A stretch of 64,000 nucleotides of DNA from Symsagittifera roscoffensis (taxonomy: Eukaryota; Xenacoelomorpha; Acoela; Convolutidae), in NCBI RefSeq assembly GCF_963678635.1, contig NC_087065.1, positions 77,631,396 to 77,695,395 on the forward strand. The letters run 5' to 3'. The notes below the pieces were generated by a model. That model was not told the origin of the DNA and did not search any database. It saw only the letters and a list, made by a program, of their open reading frames with translations. Below are positions 13,201 to 20,770 of this stretch, one piece after another. The stretch's first letter is position 1; every line of letters starts with the position of its first letter. The position numbers and the translations under genes are program-made.

Positions 13201-16200
13201 ACCGCAGCTATTTTTGCAAAAAGTGAAGAACTGACATTGGAAAAATTTTCAATGAATTCTAATCAAGCGAAAAAAATGTTTGAAGTTAAATAAAACAATT
13301 TACAAGATTTTACAAATTCATTAGACTTCGATTTTCAAAAATAAGTAAAAGATTGACTCTTTTTCGATAAACTCGACACATATTGGACCAAATGGATTGA
13401 TAAAGCAGATGGATTGATAAAACAAAACTTTAAGCGTTAACAACTCCTAAGATTTTCCTTCGAAAAGTACCTGAATAACTGCCTTCAGATTGATTGGCAC
13501 AATTAAAAAACCACATTTTTGCAGAGTTCAAGCAGAAAATTTAGAGTGTGTATTAATAAAAACTTCAGATCATTTTTTGCACAGACTCAGAAAAATAGCT
13601 ATTATTGTCATTTTAACCCAAAACTGAAATGAACAAAATGTTAAAACAATGTAAACTCTGCACTCTAAATTTTTCTAAAGAGAAAAAAGTTCCGAATAGT
13701 TTGACTTAGCACCGAAAAGTTTTTTTTTTAGTTTTATGCGATTGATCAAATAACAATTACAAAATTCTTGACATATTATATCACTCGTGGCTATCTGATA
13801 CTTTCGTAAGTATGTAGTATTAAGTGAAAAAGGTTTAAAAAAATAACAATACTGCTCGTATCAGGGCGAAGTTCTGAATGTTCCGACTGCTTTTTAAGGT
13901 TTCTGGAGCAAAAATAACATTAAAAAATTAATAAAATAAAATGAAATTTTTTTTTCTAAAATTAATTTTTTTTTGAAAACCATCCCTCCACGCCATATAA
14001 AGTACAAAAGGATAGATTTCGCTCCTTGTAACAAATCAATTATGGCAAATCAGCTTCTTTCAACCAATTTGGAACGATTTCTAAGACGGATTAAATCTCC
14101 GCTTACGCATTAATAGCGCGAAATACATCGCACGTTAATTGTCCCAAATTGGCAAAAATGGCAACCTTTAAACCGCCGTAACTTTACGAAAAATGATCAC
14201 AGGTGAAATATCTTTTCAAATTTAAGCTCAGGACAACAATACTTTTTGAATGATATAAAGAAATTCCGTCAAAAATGGCTAGTTAAAAAGTCGAAGTTTG
14301 TCTGAAGAAAAAAACCCACCCCGAGCACAAATATTCCGTTTCTTTCGTATCGAAAGTCGGAACAATAAGATGTCTGCTGTGTTTCCTTCAGTCAAAACTC
14401 TACCATAAAAAAAAGTCAGGGAGAACCCTTAACAGCAAATAAAAGTTATCCTAAATAAATAATAGTTAGCAACAAAAACATAAGTTGGAAGCTTCACATT
14501 GCCGTCTTTGATTTCCTGGCGCAAATTTTTGAAGAAAAATATGTTTCAAGTAATTGAAAACATGAACTTAAAGCAAAGTCGACAAAACTTAACATACCGA
14601 AAACTTTATAGTATCGTTATTTACATTTAACAAAAAAAATACAAAAAAAAACACTCGAATAATCGAAACAACGTATTCATGTGCATAATGTAAAGTATAA
14701 AGCGATATACTTCGCATCCAGTAGCATGTCAAATAGACCAATTAAGCTTGTCTCAACAAATTAGAAACGGCTTCTGATCCGGATTAGTTTGCTGCTTACG
14801 AGTTAGTAGTACAAAACTTAGCGTTACTTGTCGCAAATTGCCAATTTTCAAATCTGCTAACCTCACAAAAATACTCGTCAATAATTATCTTTTTTTTATT
14901 TTGAGCTTAGAGGTCAATAACTTTCACATTTTGTACTAAACATTTGTCAAAATAATCTCCTAGTTACAAAATCAGAATTTAATTGAATAAAAAAACACAA
15001 AGGTTTGGTAACTTTTTCGAAAGTCGGAACATGAATAAAACTTGGTGGTGAAAAATTGAATACCTTGGAAAAGGATTAGAAGTATTGAATACTACTGACT
15101 GTCTTGGAAGCTTCTGTTGGAAAGATGATAACCAGTCATTTCCCCCGTCAGTATACCACTCTTGTTCACCATGTGGGGCAACTTCTTCGCAAAGTCAACG
15201 CCTGAAATGTCACACTTTTTTCAAATTCAATTCTACTCCCAAAAAAGGCAAACAGTGACAAAGTTTGAGTATTCACCACACAACAATGATGGCTGAATTA
15301 CAATGAGCTCACTTGGTCTCAGGTTATGAATTTTGTTAAAGTTCATTTGGTTATTTTATAACCGTTTTCATCAAAAAAGACCCTCTTAGAAGCAGAAACT
15401 TTGTAAGGTCAAACTTGATATTTAATGAACTTTTCAAATAGAAATTTAATTATGCGTTCACAAAATGACTGAACAGCATACGAACAGACCTGTAATAGAA
15501 AGGACGCAATGGTTAAGTATCTTGGCCAAATCCATGGCATTATAAGATGAGGCAATGAATTCGATCTACCTTTGAGCTGCTGGGCGGCTATCTCGTCGAT
15601 CTCTCCGTTCAGTTTGAGAGTGCTGAGCTTCTTCTGTTCCTCCTGCAGTTTCTTCTTCATCTTCTTTTTCCTCCGGGGGTCCCGGTTGGCTCTCCTCTTG
15701 AAGTCTTCCTTGTCACTCTCAAGCCACGCCCGGATGCGACTGCCGTCGCGGATGGACACCTGAATCAGGAATTCACTCACCCTTCTCATCTTTTTCATGC
15801 AAAGTCACTCCGGTTCGGTTCGCCTTTTTGACAATCTGATGTATTTTTGAAAAACCTCAAATAATGTGCCATGAACCGATTGGACTTCAAACACAACATC
15901 ACAAATTATTTGATCATTTATTGGATTTATATTTTAAAAACTTATGACAAAAGTAGTGCCGGTAGAACCTGTTTTTTTATTATAAAACAGCTGTTTTAAA
16001 TTTTTTCTTTTGAGAGTGAATGGTTTTCCAAACCAACTTAGAAATGCAAATCAGTGATTTTTAGAAAATTGCTGACTTGTGGTTAAAAAAAAACAGAATT
16101 AGATTTCTCATATCAGGGTGACACCCTTGATGAGCCGACTACTCCCAAACTTCTACGGAGTAGTGATTGATTTATAATAAAATGAAATATTTTCAATGAT

Positions 16201-17999
16201 AAATGCAAAAAACTTACTAAATTTTTTTTAAATCACCCCGCCCCCACGCTATTTAAAGTACTGTGCTGATTTAAATTATCCAAAAAAAACAAGAAATTTA
16301 AAACGCGTTTTTCTCAAATTGGGTTGATTTTAGACAAAATTTGACGTGGACAATAGTTGTGTTGATTTTTGGCAGAATTATTATGGTGTAGCTTATGTTG
16401 CAATTTCGGGCCCAATAACCTACCCCAAAAATTTAACAATTTGATTTCTTCTTGTCCATTTAAAATTACGCCGAAACTAAAAGTTCAATTGCTGACATAA
16501 CCATATCAAAGTGAGCCCCTTAAGTAGCCCAGCAAAGTTGAAGAAGGATATGACGTCCAAAAAGTTCCACAAAACAGTTAAATAATTTTTTGAAATTAAA
16601 ACTTTGTATCATAATTCGAAAATTGATAATTTTTAGCTATCTAAGCAAGTTATCAATACTTAAGCTTGTCCTCAATACTTTTTGTATAATTTCCAACCCA
16701 TTTGAGAAAAAACGCATTTTAAATTTCAAGCATTTTTTGATCCGACTTTTGAAGAAAACGGAATACTTATGCTCGGTCTGGTTTTTTTATTCAGTCAATT
16801 TTCACCGATCGAAATAATAATTTTCAACAAAATTTTTTTTTACCCCATTGAATATATCGATTTCCTGAGTTCAAATTTAAAAATGTAATTTACCTCCTAT
16901 TATTTGTTGCAAAGTTCTGGGGGTTTCAAATTTGTCAAATCGGCTATGTTCCGGACTAAACTATGCGCGCTTTCAAGAATTTAATCATAATATGCTGAGA
17001 GTGTAACGCGAATTATTTATGCGTGGCGAATTATCCCGCACAGCAAAATCATTTCAAATTGAATTGAGGCTAGCTAATTGGTCGTATTATTTTTGTACAA
17101 CTCAAAATTTTTTACTTTGATATTGTCTAAAATGTATAGGTTTTCAATATTTTCTTTTCCCAAAAACTATTCGATATCAATGAAGGGACAGTCTGAACAT
17201 TCAAGGCTTTGCCCTGATATACAAGCAGTCCTGTTTGTATTCAAATATTGATTAATTCTCGCGAACTTTTGTCCAGAAAAAACCACGGCAATTTAAAATT
17301 ATTTGGCTAATTTTATATGTCGATATAAAATTGAATCCCATTGAGGCGCGGTTTGAAATGCAAATAGTTTGAAAAGTCTTATTTTGTATAGAGAATGTGC
17401 ATAAATTTCTGCGTGTCACGATATCGAAAGTTTTGGTCAAAATAATTTGTAGAATTTTCTTTTTTTATGGACAAAATAATGTTTTATTTTGTTTTGAGAC
17501 ACTTTGTAGAAGAAAAGGTATGGTCGGGTTATTGTGTGCAGTGTGCACTTGTTTGAAATTATTTATTTTTCAATGCTGGTTCAATGTCAGTTGTAGTACA
17601 AAAATTATCTCTAAAAAACGATTAAACAACGATTAGTGGCCCAATGTCCAATTTATGTTAAAGAGGAAAAGCTAGACTTAAAGTTAAATTCCAGAGCGAA
17701 AAAAAAGAGATTGAACACAGAGTCATGAGCTGCTATTTATGTTAATAAAAGTATAAATTAGATGTGGTTGTTTTTGTTTGAGCTGTGAGCTGCCCTACCT
17801 CGGCTAGAGGGGGCACTGTGATGCTTGGGTTGGCCTTGAGCTGGTCCTTGATGCTGTCCTTCCGGTAGTAGATGCTCTTCTCCCGCCAACTCTTCTTGAT
17901 TCCCCTGTGCACGATCCAAGCGATGAACAGGACAAACACCAACACCACCAGTCCCACGTACAACAGGTTGATGTCGTGCGCATCTTCGCCGTGGATCAT
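3844..17999 (-). CDS. Unrecognised single-pass membrane protein gene, seven coding exons, about 715 aa
   Basis: Seven exons (17999-17799, 15759-15570, 15201-15100, 8520-8307, 6243-5585, 5049-4673, 4248-3844) have AG acceptors and GT donors, and their reading phases match at every junction. They total 2,148 nt including TAG. The predicted protein has a 12-residue N-terminus, one hydrophobic segment (about 12-31), then basic residues, which suggests an extracellular or lumenal N-terminus and a long cytoplasmic tail. The tail has a Lys/Arg-rich coiled-coil-like stretch (86-111), Ala/Gly and poly-Gly runs (182-200, 277-289), an Asp/Glu-rich block (402-425), Ser-rich parts, and RRHSS and KRRGS, which fit basophilic kinase sites. 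It ends in KKK. No catalytic motif is seen and I do not recognise the family. Extra small exons in the 6.6 kb third intron or 5' noncoding exons upstream cannot be excluded. The repeats inside its introns are young relative to the gene. Confidence 0.75.
4673..5049 (-). CDS. Coding exon 6: Ser-rich and Gly-rich
   Basis: The acceptor is GTTGTGTTTCAG before CTTCCG and the donor is CAT before GTGAGA. It enters in phase 1 and leaves in phase 0 (residues 456-581). The peptide includes SVTLAVPFASHMSPSKSSS, a Ser-rich part, LLSNLSGGGGNILGGGG, and a helical end with RKTFSLSSKAIDKMKN. An internal ATG lies at 5014; the preceding codons are in frame and the acceptor is good, so this is not a separate gene. 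Confidence 0.75.
5585..6243 (-). CDS. Coding exon 5: poly-Gly and acidic block
   Basis: This is the largest exon (659 nt, residues 236-455). The acceptor is AATCTTTTCAG before CCTTCC and the donor is AAAG before GTACAA. The entry phase 2 matches exon 4 and the exit phase 1 matches exon 6. It contains a nine-residue Gly run near 281-289, the KRRGS site at 370-374, and a block of almost only Asp, Glu and Asn at 402-425. The repetitive codons produce open frames on the opposite strand and in a second minus frame, which I treat as shadows. The low-complexity content points to a disordered tail. Confidence 0.8.
6381..6442. repeat. AT-rich 14-17 bp tandem repeat
   Basis: Four imperfect units of the form TTA(C/T)TATATTTTAGC lie in intron 4 of the membrane protein gene. 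The repeat is local and simple, with no sign of function. Confidence 0.7.
6718..7130. repeat. Two diverged copies of a dispersed repeat in intron 4
   Basis: Blocks at about 6718-6860 and 6965-7130 share AAGAGCAAATGA-CAGAGC, TTTCAATGA-TT and CGGGTCTGAA, then an AGTTTTGCATC-like end. The same family occurs at 30247-30410 and, inverted, at 30525-30580 and 30930-30990. The family is unnamed and no coding capacity is seen. Confidence 0.6.
7131..8306. other. Rest of intron 4
   Basis: AT-rich intron sequence. About 7598-7648 is an inverted match to part of the MITE region at 10690-10745, so a fragment of a dispersed repeat is present. The open frame at 7652-7870 has no family features and is not called as a gene. 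Confidence 0.5.
8307..8520 (-). CDS. Coding exon 4: Arg/Ser and Ala/Gly-rich
   Basis: The acceptor is TTTGTGTTCAG before GCCGTCAC and the donor is TCAAG before GTTCC. It enters in phase 1 and leaves in phase 2. The peptide (residues 165-235) starts RHSRYLMRRHSSFFG, goes through an Ala run and a Gly run, then has REREROR-free basic text RERERQNSITSQRS and ends LPSIS. RRHSS and RQNS resemble basophilic kinase sites. This exon is much more GC-rich than the introns around it, as expected for real coding sequence here. Confidence 0.75.
8521..9919. other. 5'-splice-distal part of intron 3
   Basis: No exon is seen. An imperfect hairpin lies at 8926-9008. Text at about 9493-9515 (GTTTTAGATCCGCCACT) looks like one end of a hAT-like MITE without a detectable partner, so an old fragment may sit at 9170-9515. 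Confidence 0.45.
8926..9008. repeat. Hairpin with 15 bp arms
   Basis: CCACGACAGAGCGTT at 8926-8940 pairs with AACGCTCTATCGTGG at 8994-9008 with one mismatch and a 53-base loop. It lies in intron 3. It may be the remnant ends of a small foldback element. Confidence 0.6.
9921..10467 (+). mobile_element. Hairpin-ended ~530 bp element, copy A
   Basis: A near-complete copy. The 5' end has GACTGCTCGTATCAGGGC and a perfect stem TCAGGGC-GAA-GCCCTGA, followed by TGTTCCGACT. The centre has a GC-rich inverted repeat around GCGCG(A)ATTATATCGCGCG. The 3' end has the stem ACTTTCG-TAT-CGAAAGT and AGTCGGAAC, inverted relative to the 5' TGTTCCGACT. It has no open frame, so it is non-autonomous. Its 3' end was copied again at 12017-12059 by the tandem duplication. 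Confidence 0.75.
10531..10952 (+). mobile_element. hAT-like MITE with 8 bp target-site duplication, first copy
   Basis: It is flanked on both sides by CTTCACTT (10523-10530 and 10953-10960). Its ends, CACCAACGGATTTGG and CCTAGATTCCGCACCTG, are imperfect inverted repeats. Inner marks are GGCGGAC, CCTGCCGACCCAAAGGGTCC and GGCGCCTTTGGCGC. An 8 bp duplication and ends with a GCGGAT-TAGG core fit hAT-superfamily elements. The open frame at 10672-10893 lies inside or across it and is not a gene. Confidence 0.8.
11203..11475 (+). mobile_element. Internally deleted hairpin-ended element, first copy
   Basis: It starts ACGACTGTTCGTATCAGGGC and continues with family motifs (ATCCCAAATGGCGAAAG, CCCCATAACTTTCC, CCCCGAGCACAAAGATTCCG). 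The final hairpin is missing and the internal part is shortened. The 5' stem carries mismatches (TCAGGGC-AAA-ATCCTGA). Confidence 0.6.
12123..12544 (+). mobile_element. hAT-like MITE, second copy made by tandem duplication
   Basis: Identical in layout to 10531-10952 and shifted by exactly 1,592 bases. The flanking CTTCACTT copies are at 12115-12122 and 12545-12552, so they were copied with the element and do not mark a second insertion. Confidence 0.8.
12795..13067 (+). mobile_element. Internally deleted hairpin-ended element, second copy
   Basis: The duplicate of 11203-11475 at an offset of 1,592 bases, with two or three base differences (for example GGACCATCG in place of GGAAAATCG). Confidence 0.6.
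13846..14368 (+). mobile_element. Hairpin-ended ~530 bp element, copy B
   Basis: Full-length member. The 5' stem is TCAGGGC-GAA-GTTCTGA, in which two G:C pairs have become G:T wobbles. The centre reads GCGCGAAATACATCGCACG. The 3' stem ACTTTCG-type arm and AGTCGGAAC end are kept (TTCTTTCGTATCGAAAGTCGG). No open frame. Confidence 0.75.
14369..15031 (+). mobile_element. Diverged hairpin-ended element (3' part) and flank
   Basis: From about 14700 the text follows the family in order: the AATTAAGCTT region, GGATTAGTTTGCTGCTTACG, GCGTTACTTGTCGCAAATTG, and an end at 15031 with TTTTTCGAAAGTCGGAACAT. The 5' hairpin is not found. 14369-14700 shows nothing clear. The element lies in intron 3, just downstream of exon 3 in gene orientation. 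Confidence 0.5.
15100..15201 (-). CDS. Coding exon 3, donor ambiguous
   Basis: The acceptor is TGACATTTCAG before GCGTTGAC. With the base carried from exon 2 it reads GVDFAKKLPHMVNKSG. Two donors keep the phase needed by exon 4: ACA before GTCAGT (exon end 15100, residues 131-164) and CTG before GTTATC (exon end 15133, 11 residues shorter). I prefer the first because GTCAGT pairs better with U1. Without splicing, an in-frame TAG follows two codons later, so a short isoform ending here is also possible. Confidence 0.6.
15570..15759 (-). CDS. Coding exon 2: basic, helical segment
   Basis: It encodes residues 68-130 plus one base. The acceptor is TTCCTGATTCAG before GTGTCC and the donor is AAG before GTAGAT, both strong. 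It enters in phase 0, as exon 1 requires. The peptide starts VSIRDGSRIRAWLES and has a dense run of Arg/Lys, including KKKMKKK, then EEQKKL and an acidic NGEIDEIAAQQL. It is probably a helical juxtamembrane region; the basic cluster could bind lipid head groups or nucleic acid, which is inference. Confidence 0.8.
16100..16270 (+). mobile_element. Truncated hairpin-ended element
   Basis: It has the 5' end CTCATATCAGGGTGACACCC and the CCCCCACGCTATTTAAAGTA motif, then loses similarity. The stem reads TCAGGGT-GAC-ACCCTTGA: relative to copy A the innermost C:G pair has become T:A. It lies in intron 1. Confidence 0.5.
16752..17234 (-). mobile_element. Diverged hairpin-ended element, minus orientation
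   Basis: It starts with ACGGAATACTTATGCTCGG (the family 3' end reversed) and finishes with GACAGTCTGAACATTC and CCCTGATATACAAGCAGTCC. The stem TCAGGGC-AAA-GCCTTGA is kept with a wobble. It belongs to a subfamily with GCGAATTATCCCGCAC in the centre, shared with 33160-33468. It lies in intron 1. Confidence 0.6.
17235..17798. other. Start-proximal part of intron 1
   Basis: No repeat or exon is recognised beyond the donor at 17798-17797. The open frames at 17252-17440 and 17397-17636 are short, AT-biased and lack family features. Confidence 0.5.
17799..17999 (-). CDS. Coding exon 1: start codon and transmembrane segment
   Basis: This exon encodes residues 1-67. The ATG at 17999-17997 is the first in its frame after an upstream in-frame TGA, and no convincing AG acceptor lies between them, so I take it as the true start. 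The peptide opens MIHGEDAHDI and continues into about 20 hydrophobic residues (LLYVGLVVLVFVLFIAWIV), followed by HRGIKKSWREK. That charge pattern fits a type III (N-out) membrane anchor with no cleaved signal peptide. It ends in phase 0 at GCCGAG before GTAGGG. Reading past that donor stays open for only 18 more codons. Confidence 0.75.
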
Positions 18000-18318
18000 A
18001 ATTGAACACAGCAGGGGAGAGGGGGATAAGTTCTCGTCAAGGGGAGGGGTTCTACTTCAATTTGGACAAGAGTGGACAGCTATGGATAATGAAGGTGTTC
18101 CTGAAGTGTTTTTGTAGGGCGTTGCTTAGAGCTTATAAAAGAGTTTACGCAACGGTTGAAGAGAGTTGCGGTGTTGCGTAAGAGTTACGTAACAGACCAC
18201 GGTCGCGGAGTATGTTTCGAAATGACTGTTGATTTCATTCTAGTTTCTGTGCTTTCACATAGTTGAATACCTGAAGCAGAATTATAATGAATAATATGAC
18301 AATAACTTACAAAACTAA
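18000..18318. other. Upstream flank of the first coding exon
   Basis: This should hold the 5' untranslated region and possibly the promoter of the minus-strand gene. I see no firm TATA or initiator element on the minus strand, and no CpG-rich block. A run of pyrimidine-rich text lies just before the ATG. Confidence 0.4.
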
Positions 18319-18326
18319 TAAAAAAT

Positions 18327-18582
18327 CAGGGGCGGATTTAGGGGGGGGGGGGGCGGACGCTTCTTCTCAGAGGTTCGGCCCCCTGCCGACCCACAGGGTC
18401 CCCCTTTTGAACTATTTTGAGATATCTATTACTATTTTGGTAAGGGAATTTAAAGATTTTCTAAAGGCGCCTTGGGCGCCAATTCATTTTGAGGGGGGAG
18501 CTTGCAAAATCAATTTGGTCGACGTAAAAAAAAGTTCGATTTTTTTGAAAGTCAGCCCCTGTAAATCCTAGATCCGCCTATG
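18327..18582 (+). mobile_element. hAT-like MITE, 256 bp, perfect 8 bp target-site duplication
   Basis: It is flanked by TAAAAAAT at 18319-18326 and 18583-18590. The left end is CAGGGGCGGATTTAGG and the right end CCTAGATCCGCCTATG, which pair as inverted repeats with a few mismatches. Inside are GGCGGACGCTTC, CCTGCCGACCCACAGGGTCC and GGCGCCTTGGGCGCC. It has no transposase, so it is non-autonomous. The family is the same as 10531-10952. Confidence 0.9.
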
Positions 18583-18674
18583 TAAAAAATGATAGCTGAA
18601 GGAGGATAGATAGTTGATTGATTATGGCATGCCATGTATCACCAAGTGCCAGTCACAACGCCTAAGTTTTCTTA

Positions 18675-18772
18675 GGATCTCTTCAGCTATTCCCCCCCCC
18701 CCCCCCCCCCCCTTTGGTACCTGGTAACGAATCTCCGCTTTTGCAAAAAGGGGGAAATAGTTGAAGAGATCC
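18675..18772. repeat. Poly-C hairpin with ~23 bp arms
   Basis: GGATCTCTTCAGCTATTCCC at 18675 pairs with GGGGGAAATAGTTGAAGAGATCC ending at 18772, with one mismatch and one bulge. The left arm runs into 21 consecutive C (18692-18712). It could be a small foldback element whose C-tract has expanded. Confidence 0.75.
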
Positions 18773-20560
18773 ATTTTCTGGACAGAATTGTCTCAAAATG
18801 TATCTCAAATTGCGACTGAAAGGTCTTTAATATAACATGTCACTAGACCATCTGACCTTAGTGTTGGCGCCTGATTTTGTCCGGGGAAAACAACCGAACA
18901 TTAAATTCCTCCTCACCTTCGCCGGTTGGAGGAAAAAGTATGAGTAATTGGGCCGTAATGATTGTTTATTAAGAGTGCCCTATCACTCGCAATGAGGTTT
19001 CGTGGATAACAATTGACTATATTGGATTTTCATGGTCTGTCTGCAAAGAATAATGGATGATACTGGAATCCATGGAGCCTCGCTTCGGACATTCTAAAGC
19101 GTTTTCAATTGCAAGAATGTGTGCGTGAAAACATTTTGAAATGGTATATGAGGGTGAGTGCTAATAAAACCCTTTCCAATTTACAATGCCATATCTGGTA
19201 TGGTTTTGATTTTGATTTAAAATGATTTCTTTTTCTGTTAATCAGAGTAGTAAAGTCTAATATAATGTAAACTCTAAGATTCTGTTTCGTTCACAGTTAT
19301 TTTTCATGCCCATGTCGTTATTAAGTAAAATAACTTCCGTATTCCGTATATGAAAAATTGCAAGTAAGTGGTAAAAAACAATGCGAAACTCGCTCTGTAA
19401 GCGGTCACTATCGTTCTTCATATTTTTGTGAAATCTGATATTTTATAATTGATTGCTCTAGCTCATTTTGCATAAATGTTAGTTTTATATTGTGTATGGA
19501 AAAGAAATCGGCATAATGTTTGAAACTTTATGGGATGATCGAGTATTCAAATAAAAGGAAGCACAAAAACAGGAGATGAGAAATATTAATATAAAAAACC
19601 ATTGAAAAACAGATTGGCTGAATCAAAGAGTTTTTGTATCGCGCTAAATAATTAAGCCATGTAATTTTTTTTAAGTAAAAAGGGTTTTGCGTTATTTATT
19701 TGCTGGTCAGAACAAAGCTGGGAGAAACATTAATTATGCCAACCGTGAACAGCTGGTCGATCGTTTATTCATAAAAGCACCAATTCATAACCGGTGAAAT
19801 ACAACCGAAACAGGATTAAGGGGCGATTGAATCTGGGGGGCTTTGGGGAAAGGGGCGCAATTTGCAGACCCGTCTAATTTTCCTCATTGACAGCTGAGAA
19901 ATTAAGAAAACCAAATTTACTATTTGCAGTTCAATCCGGACTGACACTAAGTTTACAAATCAAAAACAATGAAAGTTGTTTATTTTTGGTTTTTTTAAAG
20001 ACGCTGAGTGAGCTCAAGATAATTTTAGTATTTTGAATTAAATTACTTTTTTCAGTTTTTATTTAATCAATTTTGTGTTTATTAATTCCTGCGTCAAAAT
20101 TGAGTCTATCCTCAAAGATTATTTAAGATAATGGTTACCGATTGCATGGCAAATTGGTAGAGCAAATTGGAGACAGTTGCTCTGCTTAGTTAAGACTCTG
20201 CTAACTTGACAAGTTCGTGAATATTTGCCTGCAATATGCTGGTACGAAAGAGGGATTAAAGATCACGTTTTTAAGTTACCCTCCAACTCATTCCAACAAG
20301 TTCGTGGAAATGTACAGAAGTTCAGTCACAAGTACACAAGTTTTAACAGCAAGTTCGAAATGTTAGCTGCAGATTTACACCAACATGAAACTAAATGAGA
20401 CAGATTTTATCGAAACACCAAATTAAGTGTTTTTAGATCTGCCCGAATTACATTTAATTCAGAATGCAAGCTAATTCAACCATGATAAAAAATGGAGCTA
20501 GATCGAAGTTTGATGATAACGTTGCTTGTGAAGACAAGCGAGCTTGGAAATAGTTTGAAT
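18773..20560. other. Gene-poor, mostly unique DNA
   Basis: No open frame above 60 codons, no RNA gene and no clear repeat is seen. Confidence 0.5.
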
Positions 20561-20564
20561 CAGG

Positions 20565-20770
20565 ACATGTTTAGGGTGTTGCGACCCGTAATTTATCTCA
20601 GAGATTTGACCCTCTAACCACCCAAAGGGTTCCCCTTTTGGTCCTGTGTTATCAAACCGATTTTTTTTAGCAGCTAATAAAAAAAGTTGAGGGATTTTTG
20701 TGCAGAAAATTTGTTACAAAAATGTCCTTTTAGTTTTTCCGATGATTTCAGAAAACTATTTTGGTTGAAC
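20565..20770 (+). mobile_element. Old hAT-like MITE fragment
   Basis: It keeps TTTAGGGTGTTGCGACCCG, GAGATTTGACCCTCTAACC and CACCCAAAGGGTTCCCCTT, matching the family's interior. Ends and target-site duplication are not found. Confidence 0.45.

Larger units (their letters stand above)
10425..13610. repeat. Tandem duplication, two 1,592 bp copies
   Basis: The first copy starts at 10425 and the second at 12017, giving an offset of 1,592 bases; both run to the same sequence TATTGTCA, at 12018 and 13610. I count roughly a dozen single-base differences, so identity is above 99%. The copies share only the CA dinucleotide at the junction. Each copy includes the 3' end of element A, a complete MITE and an internally deleted hairpin-ended element. 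It lies wholly in intron 3. It is either a recent duplication or an assembly artefact. Confidence 0.9.
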
